DNA of 64,000 nucleotides from contig OZ255827.1 of the NCBI GenBank assembly GCA_965277625.1, positions 682,001 through 746,000 of the forward strand, written 5' to 3'. Below the pieces are notes generated by a model that searched no databases, had not been told where the DNA came from, and saw nothing but the letters and a program-made list of their open reading frames with translations. This DNA comes from G965195345 sp965277625. Its GTDB lineage: Bacteria; Pseudomonadota; Gammaproteobacteria; CAKMZV01. The position numbers and the translations under genes were made by a program. Shown one piece after another: positions 18,201 to 25,064 of the stretch (position 1 is its first letter; each line of letters starts with the position of its first letter).

Positions 18201-21089
18201 GTTTTCACCGCGCCAGCAAATTTTGATGGTCGGTCAACAGTTGTTGTTACACTTGATGTGAATGGTTTGACAACCAGCACGACCATTATATTCGCAGTTG
18301 ATGGACCACCCAGTATCGCTTTATCGACTCATGCAATTACGGTTTTAGAAGATTTTACCAACTTTGTTATTGCTGCCTCAGCCACCGATGTGGTTGATGT
18401 TACTGTGCCACTAAACGTAACAGCCTCCTCCACGGGCGTTATTGCCATAGCAACCTCAGCCAATTCCATACAATTTTCAGGTGCACCTCAATTTAGCGGT
18501 GTAGTCACTCTGACAGTTCAGACAATTGATTCGGTTTCATTAACCGATTCTACCCAAGTCGTGGTTACCATATTATCGGTAAATGATACGCCAACTTTAA
18601 CCGTTTCAAGTGATAATGTCTCAGTCCTCGGTGGTTTTGTACCTTTTTCCATCGGTACGACAGCCACTGATGTAGAAAGTGACACGGTCGCTGTAACTGT
18701 CAGCGCATCTGTCACAGGCGTGGTTTCTATCACGACTTTGACTAATGTCATTAATTTTTCTCCCATTGTGGGTGGATCGGGTCGAACCACCATAACTGTC
18801 ACAGCGGTTGACGGTGAAAATGCCACAGCGGTTCAAACCATTGCTATTAACGTTATCGTAATGTCAAGTACCACACCCGTACTAACTGTTGCCAGTAATC
18901 TCATTCGCCTGCCAGAGGATTTTAGTGATTTTGTTTTAGGAACCACTGCCACAGACGCTGAGGATGATACCTTGACTGTCACAATTAGTTCATTAACGTC
19001 TCTTGTTAATGCAATGGTGGTTTCTACGCACAATATCACTTTGAGCTCAAGGGAAAATATTTTTGGCACTTCGACCATAAGCGTGCGCACACGCGATAGT
19101 GGCGGGATATTCATCTCAACAGAGGTTGTGGTCATAGTGGAATCTGTTAATGACACACCAACCATAACCGTCTCATCGCCTACGGTTGATATTATTACAA
19201 GCACCGTTTTGCTGAGCGTAGCTGCGACTGACGTGGAGAGTGGTGTATTAGCATTCAGCGTTTCAAGTGGACAGGGCCTTGTTAACACAGCCATAACAAC
19301 CTCAAGTTTGGCAATAAGCCGAATTTCCAACTTTGTTGGTGGTCTAGTTGTTTTAACCCTCACTACAACGGATACCGATGGTGGTACTTATTCAACCAAT
19401 GTGACTGTCATCGTGCAATCAGCGTTTCGTGTAACCACCACTGGTGTTAAGACGCTTGAATTCGCTTGGGATGGATTTCTTAATGCAAACCATTATCAAC
19501 TTCAAAGTGAACCATTTTTTGGTGAAGGTTATGCGGACTTGAGTACGACGGGTCTTGTAGTCAGCCCCAATAGCACAAATATTAGACAAACCTCTGCACA
19601 GGCTTTTGTCAGCTTACATAGATATATTTCGAGGGTGAACGACCCACAATATGGTGTAATGACTTGCGATACAACAGCTTCTTGTAATTCCTCATTTAGG
19701 CACAATACAGTTGCTTTGACCAATACTCAGCTCAATGGCATGATTGGACGTATAGTGGCCAATGATGTTGGTACAAATGACAATTTTGGGACTTCCGTGA
19801 GTTTGAGCGGTGATGGCAATACGCTTGCTGTAGGGACACTACCATTTCAAACCCCACCGAGGGTGTATATATTCCGTCGAAATGGCAGCACATGGTCACA
19901 ACAAGCGAACCTCCAAGCATCAAATGCTAATCAACAATTTATTCCTAGTCTATTTGGACAGTCTGTGAGTCTAAGTGCAGATGGTAACACCGTTGTTGTG
20001 GGCGCTCCAAACGAAGGTGGTGCTAACTCTGGAATCAACAATTTTCCATCTGATCCAACTGGTTATCAGGCATTTGGTTCAGGCGCCGCCTATGTATTCA
20101 CTTTTAGTGCGGGTGCATGGTCACAACAAGCATACATCAAGGCCTCAAATACTCAAGTGGGCGATATATTTGGTACTTTTGTAAGCTTGAGCGGTGATGG
20201 CAATACGCTAGCGGTTGGAGCAATAAATGAGGATAGTTCTGCTAGGGGCATAGGTGGCACCCAGAGTGCTAATTCAGTTGCAGATTCAGGGGCCGTATAT
20301 GTGTTTAGCGTGGTTGGTGGAAGTTGGACACAACATTCATACATAAAAGCTTCAAATACGGGGGCGGGCGATCATTTTGGCCATTCTGTAAGTTTAAGCA
20401 ATGATGGCAGAACCCTTGCTGTCGGGGCAGAATTTGAAGATGGCTCATCTATTGGCATTAATGGGGCTGATAATGATACTGCCTCCGCTGCAGGCGCAAC
20501 CTATGTATTCCGTTTCAACGGTATTGCGTGGAACCAAGAAGCGTACATTAAACCATTAAATACGGGGGCAGACGATGCGTTTGGCCAATCCGTAAGCTTG
20601 AGCGGTAATGGCAATATGCTTGCGGTGGGCGCATTTCATGAAGATGGCTCATCTACAGGTGTCAATGGGTCAGATAATAATAGTGCCTCTGATTCAGGTG
20701 CGACGTATGTATTCCGTTTTATGAGTGGTGCTTGGACACAGCAAGCATACATCAAAGCAGCTAATCCAGATATGGGCGATGATTTTGGGCATTCTGTTAG
20801 TCTAAGTGAGGATGGCACTGTTCTTGCAGTAGGGGCAGCAGATGAAGATGGCTCTGCCAGCGGTGTTGGAGGCAATTATACAAATGACGTTAGTTTTATG
20901 AATTCAGGTGCAACCTACGTGTTTGAACTAAGCAACGGCACTTGGGCTCAACGAGGCTATGTCAAAGCCAGTGACCCCTCAAGTGGCAATGTTTTTGGAA
21001 GATCGGTGAGCCTGAGTAACGATGGTGGTACATTAGCCGTAGGTGCATCGGGTGTTAACACTCAATCAGGTGCGGTTTACTTGTATTAA
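9270..21089 (+). CDS. Giant cadherin-repeat surface lipoprotein with lectin-like domain and FG-GAP propeller
   Basis: Predicted cell-surface adhesin of 3,939 residues. The hydrophobic segment ending LLTAC followed by six Gly gives a lipobox at Cys60; the 45 residues before it make an unusually long n-region. A TTG at 9234 is a possible alternative start. About 31 cadherin-like repeats of about 93 residues follow, most ending VNDxP and beginning LTVSTxxLTLxEDF; they are Thr/Ser/Val-rich, with Asp residues typical of calcium-dependent repeats. Near residues 2761-2917 lies a C-type-lectin-like domain (GGHLININTVEEF, SWIGL, FWISND). After four more repeats there is an FN3-like stretch (LEFAWDGFLNANHYQLQ), then seven FG-GAP repeats (FGxSVSLSxDGxTLAVGA) forming a probable integrin-alpha-like propeller up to the C-terminus. 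No type I secretion tail is evident. Function in attachment is inferred. Confidence 0.88.
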   Translation: MYKLSLKQFIKFIAQSFNQAYVINAFDFALGVKNAIKAWNQQLFNAISTTIVLSALLTACGGGGGGSTAPTTLIAPAPTTPPTLVASTANINVQEDFRTPVFVTITATDADGEAIALSLSTSTRIVNAVLSTLSNGVSTITFTAIANVNGSETLTVLATDAGGRSTSVELVVRVDAVNDAPTLTVPTTTLTLIEDFSSTRTIATATDVENNPLTITVSESNTGVVSVTTSASGVQIEANENANGQTTLTISVSDGTDITSTQVSLSVTAINDAPTLTVATTTLTFIEDFTGTRMIATAADVENNTLTLTVSESNAEVVSVTTSASGVQIEANEHANGQTTLTISVSDGTTITSTQVSLSVTAINDTPTISVSTNSITTLGGFTPITINTTASDVENGVLAFTVLESTTGVVRVTTSANAIVLNTIDGASGTTTLTITAVDSSGTTVTQSISVSVNIITSAVPVLTIPTNRINVEEDFRPAVVIRATVTDSDSSTLILSVTQSMRLVDVAISTRTNNISTITLTAIADLNGTTTVTFRATDEGGQTNSTEIVVVVTAVNDTPTLTISTTNFVVTEDFVGAITVATANDVESNPLIFSVIESDTGVVTVTTSASGVHVSSIADVNGVTTLSITVSDGMSSSTTQVVLTVTPVNDPPTLTVSSNRISIIGVFSPITINTTASDTEDDVLTFAVEESSTGVVRVTTSANAIILNAITGASGTNTLTVSAIDSSGATVTQTITVIVNLVPSTAPVLTISTSLVSVQEDFTGSVNIRTTATDADGDTLTLSVRSSSSVVNTLLSTLTNDLSTITLTAVGNAYGTATLTIQVIDAGGQSASTEIVVVVVAVNDTPTLSISTTNLIVAEDFSGSSTVATAIDIDGDTPIFSVVESTTGLITVSTSAAGVFVSSIRNLSGVTTLLITVSDAELSSTAQVVVDVTPVNDPPSLTVSTTALTLAEDFAAVLIGTTRTDIDSNSLTLSVSESTTGVVTVTVTTTGVSVSSIENINGRTTLTISLSDGDLSTTTQVVVDVTAINDPPSLTVSTTSLTLAEDFAAVLIGTTRTDVDSTTLILTVAESATGVVTVQTTTLGVSVSSIENINGRTTLTITLSDSLLTSTAQVVVGVTAVNDPPSLTVSTTALTLAEDFAEVLIGTTRTDIDSNNLALTVAESATGVVTVQTSTSGISVSSIENINGRTTLTINLSDGDQITTAQVVVDVTAVNDPPSLTVSTTALTLAEDFAEVLIGTTRTDIDSTTLTLTVAESATGVVTVQTSTSGISVSSLENINGRTTLTITLSDGDLTTNTQVVIDVTPINDPPVLSVTTPAFLLSENFATFVILVNRSDVDSNTLTLTVAESATGVVTVTPTTLGFEVSSIRSVNGITTLTISLSDGDLTTTTQVVIDVGPINDPPSLTVSTTALTVAEDFATVLIATTRTDIDSTTLTLTVAESTTGVVTVTVTTTGVSVSSIENINGRTTLTITLSDGRLSTTTQVVVEVTPVNDPPVLTVTMNTLTLGEDFGMVLIGTNSSDIDSNTLTLTVAESATGVVTVQTTTSGVSVLSIENINGRTTLTITLSDSQLSSTAQVVVDVSAVNDPPVLTVSTNALTLSEDFATVLIATTRTDIDSTTLTLAVAESATGVVTVTITDAGVQVANITDTNGVTTLTISLSDGDLTTTTEVVVEVTGVNDPPSLTVSTTALTLAEDFAAVLIGTTRTDIDSNSLTLTVSESATGVVTVLTTTSGVSVSSIENINGQTTLTITLSDGDLTTNTQVVIDVTPINDPPVLSVTTPAFNLSENFATFVIVVNRSDVDSNTLTLTVVESATGVVTVTPTTSGYEVSSIRSVNGITTLTITLSDGDLTTSTQVLIDVTGVNDPPVLTVSTNVLSLAEEFGTVLIATTRTDIDSTTLTLTVVESTTGVVTVTVTTTGVSVSSIENINGRTTLTITLSDGRLSATTQVVIDVTPVNDPPTLTVSTTSLTLAEDFAAVLIGTTRTDIDSNSLTLTVTESATGVVSVLTSTSGISVSSIENINGRTTLTITLSDSQASVSTQVVVTVNAVNDPPTLTIPTSILTESEDFMGISTVATAMDLENDTLTLSVVESTTGVITVTTLNSGVQIANIAHANGRTTLTITVSDSTLSSTTQVVVIITPVNDTPTLTIPTAALTEIEDFMGITTIATVVNVDSDTLTLTVVESTTGVVTVTTSTLGVQIASFANAVGRTTLSITVSDSILSSTAQVVVTITPVNDTPTFTLSSSSLTIFEDFDTTVSITVTSNDLENDTLTISVVASPTGVITVTTSNSVVQLRSIANVNGVTTLNIAVSDGQNSSTQQVLVTVQAVNDTPTFTLSTMNLSLIEDFDTTIPITVMSNDIDNDTLTITVVESPPGVVTVTTSALGVQITSFANGNGVTTLTIIVSDETLSSTDQVVVSVTAVEDTPTIFVSTDNILTNVGFSVITINTTASDAEDPALTFSVTDSTPGVVRVTTSTNAIVLNSIPFVSGQTNLTIRTTDSAGLTAVQTIAVNVVTALSAPPVLTVSTNLIRVDEDFTTAVVIITTATDAENGPILISVSSSTPLVRVDISSPVSGISTFTNMITLSAILNANGVTTLTVEATDSGGNFTSEEIVVVVNSVTDSISFSLSTSGVALTTIGSQLNRNIQNITVSNPGDDRVNAQFQVTSSGSPIFSTNPAPVVSYTTNALTTMSTLTSTTQSAQLYFSIAPNQEGTATLTIRLNDLTRSEMSQQTMVVVVNRTEVPPVIVQANPNIQNLMVDGGRLYANSVRTAQEVTSFLVEARNLGGHLININTVEEFNFVNSPSNPLIANQSWIGLVLPQQTFPGELFWISNDSTIAYGFSSTNDRTLLNVYPGHYPLTWNPMDGLLAHRITDPAPVFNWTIFDQGLGTFFLLNDQGDPSFRRGLYEFPNGLAPATINPISVIGSTATVRLTGFDLNRDAVNLSDWTATATNGTVTFNNIAQNQGVRTVDLVFTAPANFDGRSTVVVTLDVNGLTTSTTIIFAVDGPPSIALSTHAITVLEDFTNFVIAASATDVVDVTVPLNVTASSTGVIAIATSANSIQFSGAPQFSGVVTLTVQTIDSVSLTDSTQVVVTILSVNDTPTLTVSSDNVSVLGGFVPFSIGTTATDVESDTVAVTVSASVTGVVSITTLTNVINFSPIVGGSGRTTITVTAVDGENATAVQTIAINVIVMSSTTPVLTVASNLIRLPEDFSDFVLGTTATDAEDDTLTVTISSLTSLVNAMVVSTHNITLSSRENIFGTSTISVRTRDSGGIFISTEVVVIVESVNDTPTITVSSPTVDIITSTVLLSVAATDVESGVLAFSVSSGQGLVNTAITTSSLAISRISNFVGGLVVLTLTTTDTDGGTYSTNVTVIVQSAFRVTTTGVKTLEFAWDGFLNANHYQLQSEPFFGEGYADLSTTGLVVSPNSTNIRQTSAQAFVSLHRYISRVNDPQYGVMTCDTTASCNSSFRHNTVALTNTQLNGMIGRIVANDVGTNDNFGTSVSLSGDGNTLAVGTLPFQTPPRVYIFRRNGSTWSQQANLQASNANQQFIPSLFGQSVSLSADGNTVVVGAPNEGGANSGINNFPSDPTGYQAFGSGAAYVFTFSAGAWSQQAYIKASNTQVGDIFGTFVSLSGDGNTLAVGAINEDSSARGIGGTQSANSVADSGAVYVFSVVGGSWTQHSYIKASNTGAGDHFGHSVSLSNDGRTLAVGAEFEDGSSIGINGADNDTASAAGATYVFRFNGIAWNQEAYIKPLNTGADDAFGQSVSLSGNGNMLAVGAFHEDGSSTGVNGSDNNSASDSGATYVFRFMSGAWTQQAYIKAANPDMGDDFGHSVSLSEDGTVLAVGAADEDGSASGVGGNYTNDVSFMNSGATYVFELSNGTWAQRGYVKASDPSSGNVFGRSVSLSNDGGTLAVGASGVNTQSGAVYLY
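11802..15986 (+). repeat. Fifteen in-frame 279-base units inside the giant gene
   Basis: Counting from the AAT of each VNDxP motif, unit boundaries at 11802, 12081, 12360, 13197, 14592, 15429, 15708 and 15987 all fall on multiples of 279. The 12 units from 12081 to 15428 are the most alike in DNA and protein. Units starting at 13197 and 14592 share a distinct version (SENFATFVI, NRSDVDSNT) and are exactly five units (1,395 bases) apart. Earlier units at 9801, 10080 and 10359 keep the same 279-base step but are more diverged. Confidence 0.93.
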
Positions 21090-21204
21090 TTGCGCCTTTT
21101 GTCCTAATCGACAGAGGAACAGTATTCCGTTAAGAAGAAGACTGTCAGTCGTTTAATTGTATAAGTGCCTGTGGTGTTAGGCTAACATTGATTGATCATG
21201 TTGC

Positions 21205-23073
21205 TCACTGTCTCAAATAGAGTTCGTTATTAGATTTTTGAAACTCTTTTGATTTTTCAGTCATGCCAATTTCTACTGCAATGCCCAAGTCTTTAATTTT
21301 ATTGTCTCTGGCGTATTTCCTAATGTCTTGAGTAATCTTCATAGAGCAAAATTTTGGTCCGCACATAGAGCAGAAATGGGCTATTTTGGCAGATTCTCTG
21401 GGCAAGGTCTCATCATGATATTCGCGCGCTTTATCAGGGTCTAATCCAAGATTAAACTGATCATACCAACGAAATTCAAACCGCGCTTTCGAGATCGCAT
21501 TATCGCGAATTTGAGCGCCTGGGTGTCCTTTGGCCAAGTCAGCGGCGTGGGCAGCGATCTTATATGCCATTAACCCTTCTTTGACATCCTCCCGATTGGG
21601 CAGACCGAGGTGTTCTTTTGGTGTGACGTAGCATAGCATGGCTGTGCCAAACCAACCGATCATTGCTGCCCCAATGGCCGATGTAATGTGGTCATAGCCT
21701 GGGGCAATATCTGTTGTCAAAGGGCCCAATGTATAAAAAGGTGCTTCATGGCAATGCTTGAGTTGTTCATCCATGTTCTCTTTAATCAGTTGCATTGGAA
21801 CATGACCCGGGCCTTCGATCATAACTTGAACATCATGTTCCCAAGCTATTTTAGTGAGTTCACCCAAGGTTTTAAGTTCAGACATTTGCGCTTCATCGTT
21901 GGCATCGGCAATAGCCCCTGGGCGCAATCCGTCACCCAATGATAGACTGACATCGTATTGCGCACAAATTTCACAAATTTCAGCAAAGTGCTCATAGGCG
22001 AAATTTTCTTTGTGATGGTGTAAATTCCATTTTGCGTGTATAGAACCGCCGCGTGAGACGATACCGGTGACGCGTTCAGCAGTCAGATGTACGTAACGTA
22101 GAAGCACGCCAGCATGGATGGTGAAATAATCCACGCCTTGTTCTGCTTGCTCGATCAGAGTGTCTCTAAATATTTCCCAAGTTAATCGTTCGGCAATGCC
22201 GTGAACTTTTTCTAATGCTTGATAAATGGGTACTGTACCAACGGGCACAGGACAATTACGAATGATCCACTCGCGGGTCTCATGAATGTTTTGACCCGTT
22301 GATAAATCCATTAATGTATCGCCACCCCAACGAACCGACCAAACCATTTTTTCAACTTCTTCCTCAATGGATGAGGTTGTTGTGGAATTGCCTATATTTG
22401 AATTTACTTTAACCAAGAAATTTCGACCGATGATCATTGGCTCTAATTCTGGATGGTTGACATTGCAAGGGATAATGGCCCGCCCCATCGCAACCTCTTG
22501 TCGCACAAATTCAGGGGTGATTGATTTGGGTATAGAGGCGCCATAAGTTTCACCTGGATGCTGTTGAAAGAGACTTTTGTCTTCAATGTTACTTAAATTT
22601 TGATTTTCTCGAATCGCAATATATTCCATTTCAGGTGTGATGATACCTTGTTTGGCATAGTGCATTTGGGTCACGCGTTTGCCACTTTTGCCGCGTTTAG
22701 GCAGTGGGATGTTAGGGTAGCGTAGATCATTCAACCGCAACAGCGCATTGCGTTCAATGGTGTACTCTGAGCTGAATTGAGCGAGTTGTTCGCAATCTTG
22801 ACGTTCATCGATCCAGACGCTTCGAGGTGTTGGTATGCCGTGCTCAAACTGGATATTTACTTTGGGGTCAGTATATGGCCCAGAAGTATCATAGATCCAG
22901 ATGGGCGGGTTTTCGATGGGATCGCCTTTTTCGACTGCAGTGGCAGTTTGTTGGACTTCGCGCATGGCAACATTTATATCTGCGCGCGAGCCTTTTATAT
23001 GAACCTTACTCGAATTGGGTAGGGATTCAACGTGGGATTGTTCAGTGCTGAGATTCTTTAGAACGACGCTCAT
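21205..23073 (-). CDS. thiC: Phosphomethylpyrimidine synthase
   Basis: Radical-SAM-type enzyme that rearranges aminoimidazole ribotide to hydroxymethylpyrimidine phosphate for thiamine synthesis in the cytoplasm. The 622-residue length fits proteobacterial ThiC. The C-terminal iron-sulphur motif is intact as CSMCGPKFC (Cys-x2-Cys-x4-Cys), and the core text MIEGPGHVPM is typical. The ATG at 23073 is preceded by TTAGGAG at good spacing, so the start is secure. It follows dapF on the same strand by 46 bases, which leaves no room for a TPP riboswitch directly upstream. No other thi gene lies in the window. Confidence 0.97.
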   Translation of the reverse strand: MSVVLKNLSTEQSHVESLPNSSKVHIKGSRADINVAMREVQQTATAVEKGDPIENPPIWIYDTSGPYTDPKVNIQFEHGIPTPRSVWIDERQDCEQLAQFSSEYTIERNALLRLNDLRYPNIPLPKRGKSGKRVTQMHYAKQGIITPEMEYIAIRENQNLSNIEDKSLFQQHPGETYGASIPKSITPEFVRQEVAMGRAIIPCNVNHPELEPMIIGRNFLVKVNSNIGNSTTTSSIEEEVEKMVWSVRWGGDTLMDLSTGQNIHETREWIIRNCPVPVGTVPIYQALEKVHGIAERLTWEIFRDTLIEQAEQGVDYFTIHAGVLLRYVHLTAERVTGIVSRGGSIHAKWNLHHHKENFAYEHFAEICEICAQYDVSLSLGDGLRPGAIADANDEAQMSELKTLGELTKIAWEHDVQVMIEGPGHVPMQLIKENMDEQLKHCHEAPFYTLGPLTTDIAPGYDHITSAIGAAMIGWFGTAMLCYVTPKEHLGLPNREDVKEGLMAYKIAAHAADLAKGHPGAQIRDNAISKARFEFRWYDQFNLGLDPDKAREYHDETLPRESAKIAHFCSMCGPKFCSMKITQDIRKYARDNKIKDLGIAVEIGMTEKSKEFQKSNNELYLRQ

Positions 23074-23119
23074 GATAATAGGCTCCTAAAATGTCAATTG
23101 ATGTATTTTACCGTACGAA

Positions 23120-23938
23120 TTAGAGGGAAATATTCCCAGAATAAACATGCTCAGCATGCCCCGTCATAATAACCGATTGTGCTCGATCATTCCAATGTAT
23201 CTTTAGCTGTCCGTTTGTCAGCTGGACATTCACTTGATGGTTTAATAGACCGAGATCTATGCCAATACAGGCGGCGGCACAAGCGCCACTGCCACAAGCT
23301 AAGGTTTCACCAACACCGCGCTCATAAACCCGCAATTGAATGTTAGCACGATCGATTTGCTGGGCAAATCCAACATTAACCGATTCTGGAAATAAAGAAC
23401 TGGTCTGCATGGCCTGAGCAATGGGTTGAATATCGTAATTAGCGAGGTCATCAACCCAAAATACCGCGTGTGGATTGCCAATATTAACGACGTCAAATCG
23501 ATGCGAATGATTTGCAAATTCAAATGTCTTGCAATCGTGTGTCATGGGAATGTGCTGAGCTTCAAAATGGGGCACACCCATGGCAACAGAGATGGATGTA
23601 TCGTCATTGACCCTTAATGTCATTTGATCTACAGCGGTTTCAATGACAATTTGTTTCTTTGTGGTGCGTTTTGAATCGTACAAATAACGAGCCAAACATC
23701 GCGCACCATTGCCACACTGATGGACTTCGCAGCCATTGGCGTTGAATATACGATATCGGAAATCAGCCGCAGGGTTTGAGCTGGGTTGCAGTAACAGTAA
23801 TTGATCAAAACCAATGCCATAGCGACGATCGGACCATTGTTTGATCTGATCCACATTGGGTTCAAAGGTCTGATTAAGGGCATCGATGACCATAAAATCA
23901 TTGCCCAGACCGTGCATTTTTTCAAATTTAATGTTCAT
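23120..23938 (-). CDS. dapF: Diaminopimelate epimerase
   Basis: Converts LL- to meso-diaminopimelate for lysine and peptidoglycan synthesis, without a cofactor, using two cysteines. Both are visible: NANGCEVHQCGNGARC carries the first catalytic Cys and GETLACGSGACAA the second. At 272 residues it matches the family. It is the upstream partner of thiC on the minus strand and lies downstream of the rpsI terminator, so its promoter should lie in 23939-24034. The usual gammaproteobacterial neighbours (lysA, xerC) are absent. Confidence 0.97.
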   Translation of the reverse strand: MNIKFEKMHGLGNDFMVIDALNQTFEPNVDQIKQWSDRRYGIGFDQLLLLQPSSNPAADFRYRIFNANGCEVHQCGNGARCLARYLYDSKRTTKKQIVIETAVDQMTLRVNDDTSISVAMGVPHFEAQHIPMTHDCKTFEFANHSHRFDVVNIGNPHAVFWVDDLANYDIQPIAQAMQTSSLFPESVNVGFAQQIDRANIQLRVYERGVGETLACGSGACAAACIGIDLGLLNHQVNVQLTNGQLKIHWNDRAQSVIMTGHAEHVYSGNISL

Positions 23939-24034
23939 GAAAGGCTTGATTCGTATTGTGATAAGCGTATATTATGGCTTATTGCAATGCCGCTTAGGAG
24001 AGTAATTCAATAAGGGTTTAAACGCGCATTTTCC

Positions 24035-24067
24035 AAAAAAAAGGCGCAGATGAAAAACTGCGCCTTA
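24035..24067 (-). terminator. Rho-independent terminator of rplM-rpsI
   Basis: On the minus strand, GGCGCAG, an 8-base loop and CTGCGCC are followed directly by eight T residues. It sits about 20 bases after the rpsI stop codon. Strong stem and T run make this a confident intrinsic terminator separating the ribosomal operon from dapF. Confidence 0.92.
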
Positions 24068-24088
24068 TTAACTTCAACGTTAAGGGTT

Positions 24089-24475
24089 TTAACGTTTTGA
24101 GTAATGTGGACGCTTCCGTGCTTTTCGAAGACCGGTCTTTTTACGCTCAACTTCTCTGGCATCGCGTGTGATAAACCCTTTCTTCCTCAAAGGGGATTTT
24201 AAGGTTTCATCATAAGTGACCAATGCTCTGGCTATACCGAGTCTAATGGCGCCGGCTTGTCCAGTTGAACCCCCACCAATCACATTGACGGTGATGTCGA
24301 AATGACCCATCAAATCAACCGATTCTAAAGGTTGTCTGATGATCATGCGATCGGTTTCTCTGCCAAAATAATTACTTTGATCTTTTTTATTAATGACAAT
24401 TTTACCATTGCCTTTATCAACTAGAACACGCGCAACTGCGCTTTTACGACGTCCAGTGGCAAATATTCGTTCCAT
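24089..24475 (-). CDS. rpsI: 30S ribosomal protein S9
   Basis: Small-subunit ribosomal protein; its basic C-terminal tail reaches the P-site tRNA. The 128-residue product has the canonical start (ATGRRKSAVARV), the GGGSTGQAGAIRLGIARAL core and a C-terminal KKTGLRKARKRPHYSKR ending in the invariant Lys-Arg. It follows rplM by 18 bases in the usual order and is closed by the terminator at 24035-24067. Confidence 0.98.
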   Translation of the reverse strand: MERIFATGRRKSAVARVLVDKGNGKIVINKKDQSNYFGRETDRMIIRQPLESVDLMGHFDITVNVIGGGSTGQAGAIRLGIARALVTYDETLKSPLRKKGFITRDAREVERKKTGLRKARKRPHYSKR

Positions 24476-24493
24476 AGTTTATTTCCTTTGCTT

Positions 24494-24934
24494 TTAGCTA
24501 AGATTTAGTTCAGTGGGTTCTTGTGCTGAATGTGGATGTTCAGAACCCGCATAGATTTTTAGATTGCCTAACTGAGCACGACCCAAAGGGCCTCTTGGTA
24601 GCATGCCTTTTACCGCCAATTGAATGACTTTGGTAGAATCTTTTTCAAGCATTTTTTCCAAGGATGCTTCTTTTAGATTGCCCACATATCCCGTATAACG
24701 ATAATATTTTTTGTCGCGTAGTTTATTGCCAGTCGTATGAATTTTATCGGAATTAATAACGACTATAAAATCACCACAATCGGCGCCAGGCGTAAATTCT
24801 GGTTTGTGTTTTCCACGTAAACGCAAAGCAAGCTCTGTCGCTAAGCGACCCAAGGTTTTGTTCGATGCATCAACCAAATACCAAGTTCTACGTATTGTAG
24901 CTGGTTTTGCAACATAACTTCGTTGTCCAATCAT
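24494..24934 (-). CDS. rplM: 50S ribosomal protein L13
   Basis: Large-subunit ribosomal protein, first gene of the rplM-rpsI operon. Family text is clear: YVAKPATIRRTWYLVDA, LGRLATELALRLRGKHKPEF and KGMLPRGPLGR. The ATG at 24934 gives 146 residues, close to the usual 142; a GTG at 24943 three codons upstream is also possible. The promoter at 25036-25064 implies a leader of about 100 bases, long enough for autoregulation by L13, as known in Escherichia coli, but I see no specific leader structure. Confidence 0.97.
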   Translation of the reverse strand: MIGQRSYVAKPATIRRTWYLVDASNKTLGRLATELALRLRGKHKPEFTPGADCGDFIVVINSDKIHTTGNKLRDKKYYRYTGYVGNLKEASLEKMLEKDSTKVIQLAVKGMLPRGPLGRAQLGNLKIYAGSEHPHSAQEPTELNLS

Positions 24935-25035
24935 TCCGTTCACTCGCCACTATAAATTGTTTAATATTAGAAATGTGCATGAGGGAAATCTGATGTGACA
25001 GCCCTAGGCATTTCTCAACTTTGGAAAAGGGCGGA

Positions 25036-25064
25036 ATTCTAACCACAAGACGTCTTTTAGTCAA
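25036..25064 (-). promoter_or_regulatory. Sigma-70 promoter for rplM-rpsI
   Basis: On the minus strand TTGACT (25064-25059) and TAGAAT (25041-25036) are separated by exactly 17 bases. The -35 element overlaps the stop codon of the upstream glycosyltransferase gene. Near-consensus boxes with ideal spacing ahead of a ribosomal operon. Confidence 0.85.

Noticed and set aside
9389..19363. Many long antisense open frames opposite the giant gene
   Set aside because: They recur with the 279-base repeat and consist of the complement of Thr, Ser and Val codons, which rarely give stops. They have no start signals or family features.
20900..21089. Type I secretion signal at the C-terminus of the giant protein
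   Set aside because: The protein ends within the last FG-GAP repeat (GAVYLY) and has no glycine-rich RTX nonapeptides or typical tail.
21090..21204. Terminator between the giant gene and thiC
   Set aside because: Only a 5-base TGTTA/TAACA stem is present and no T run follows.
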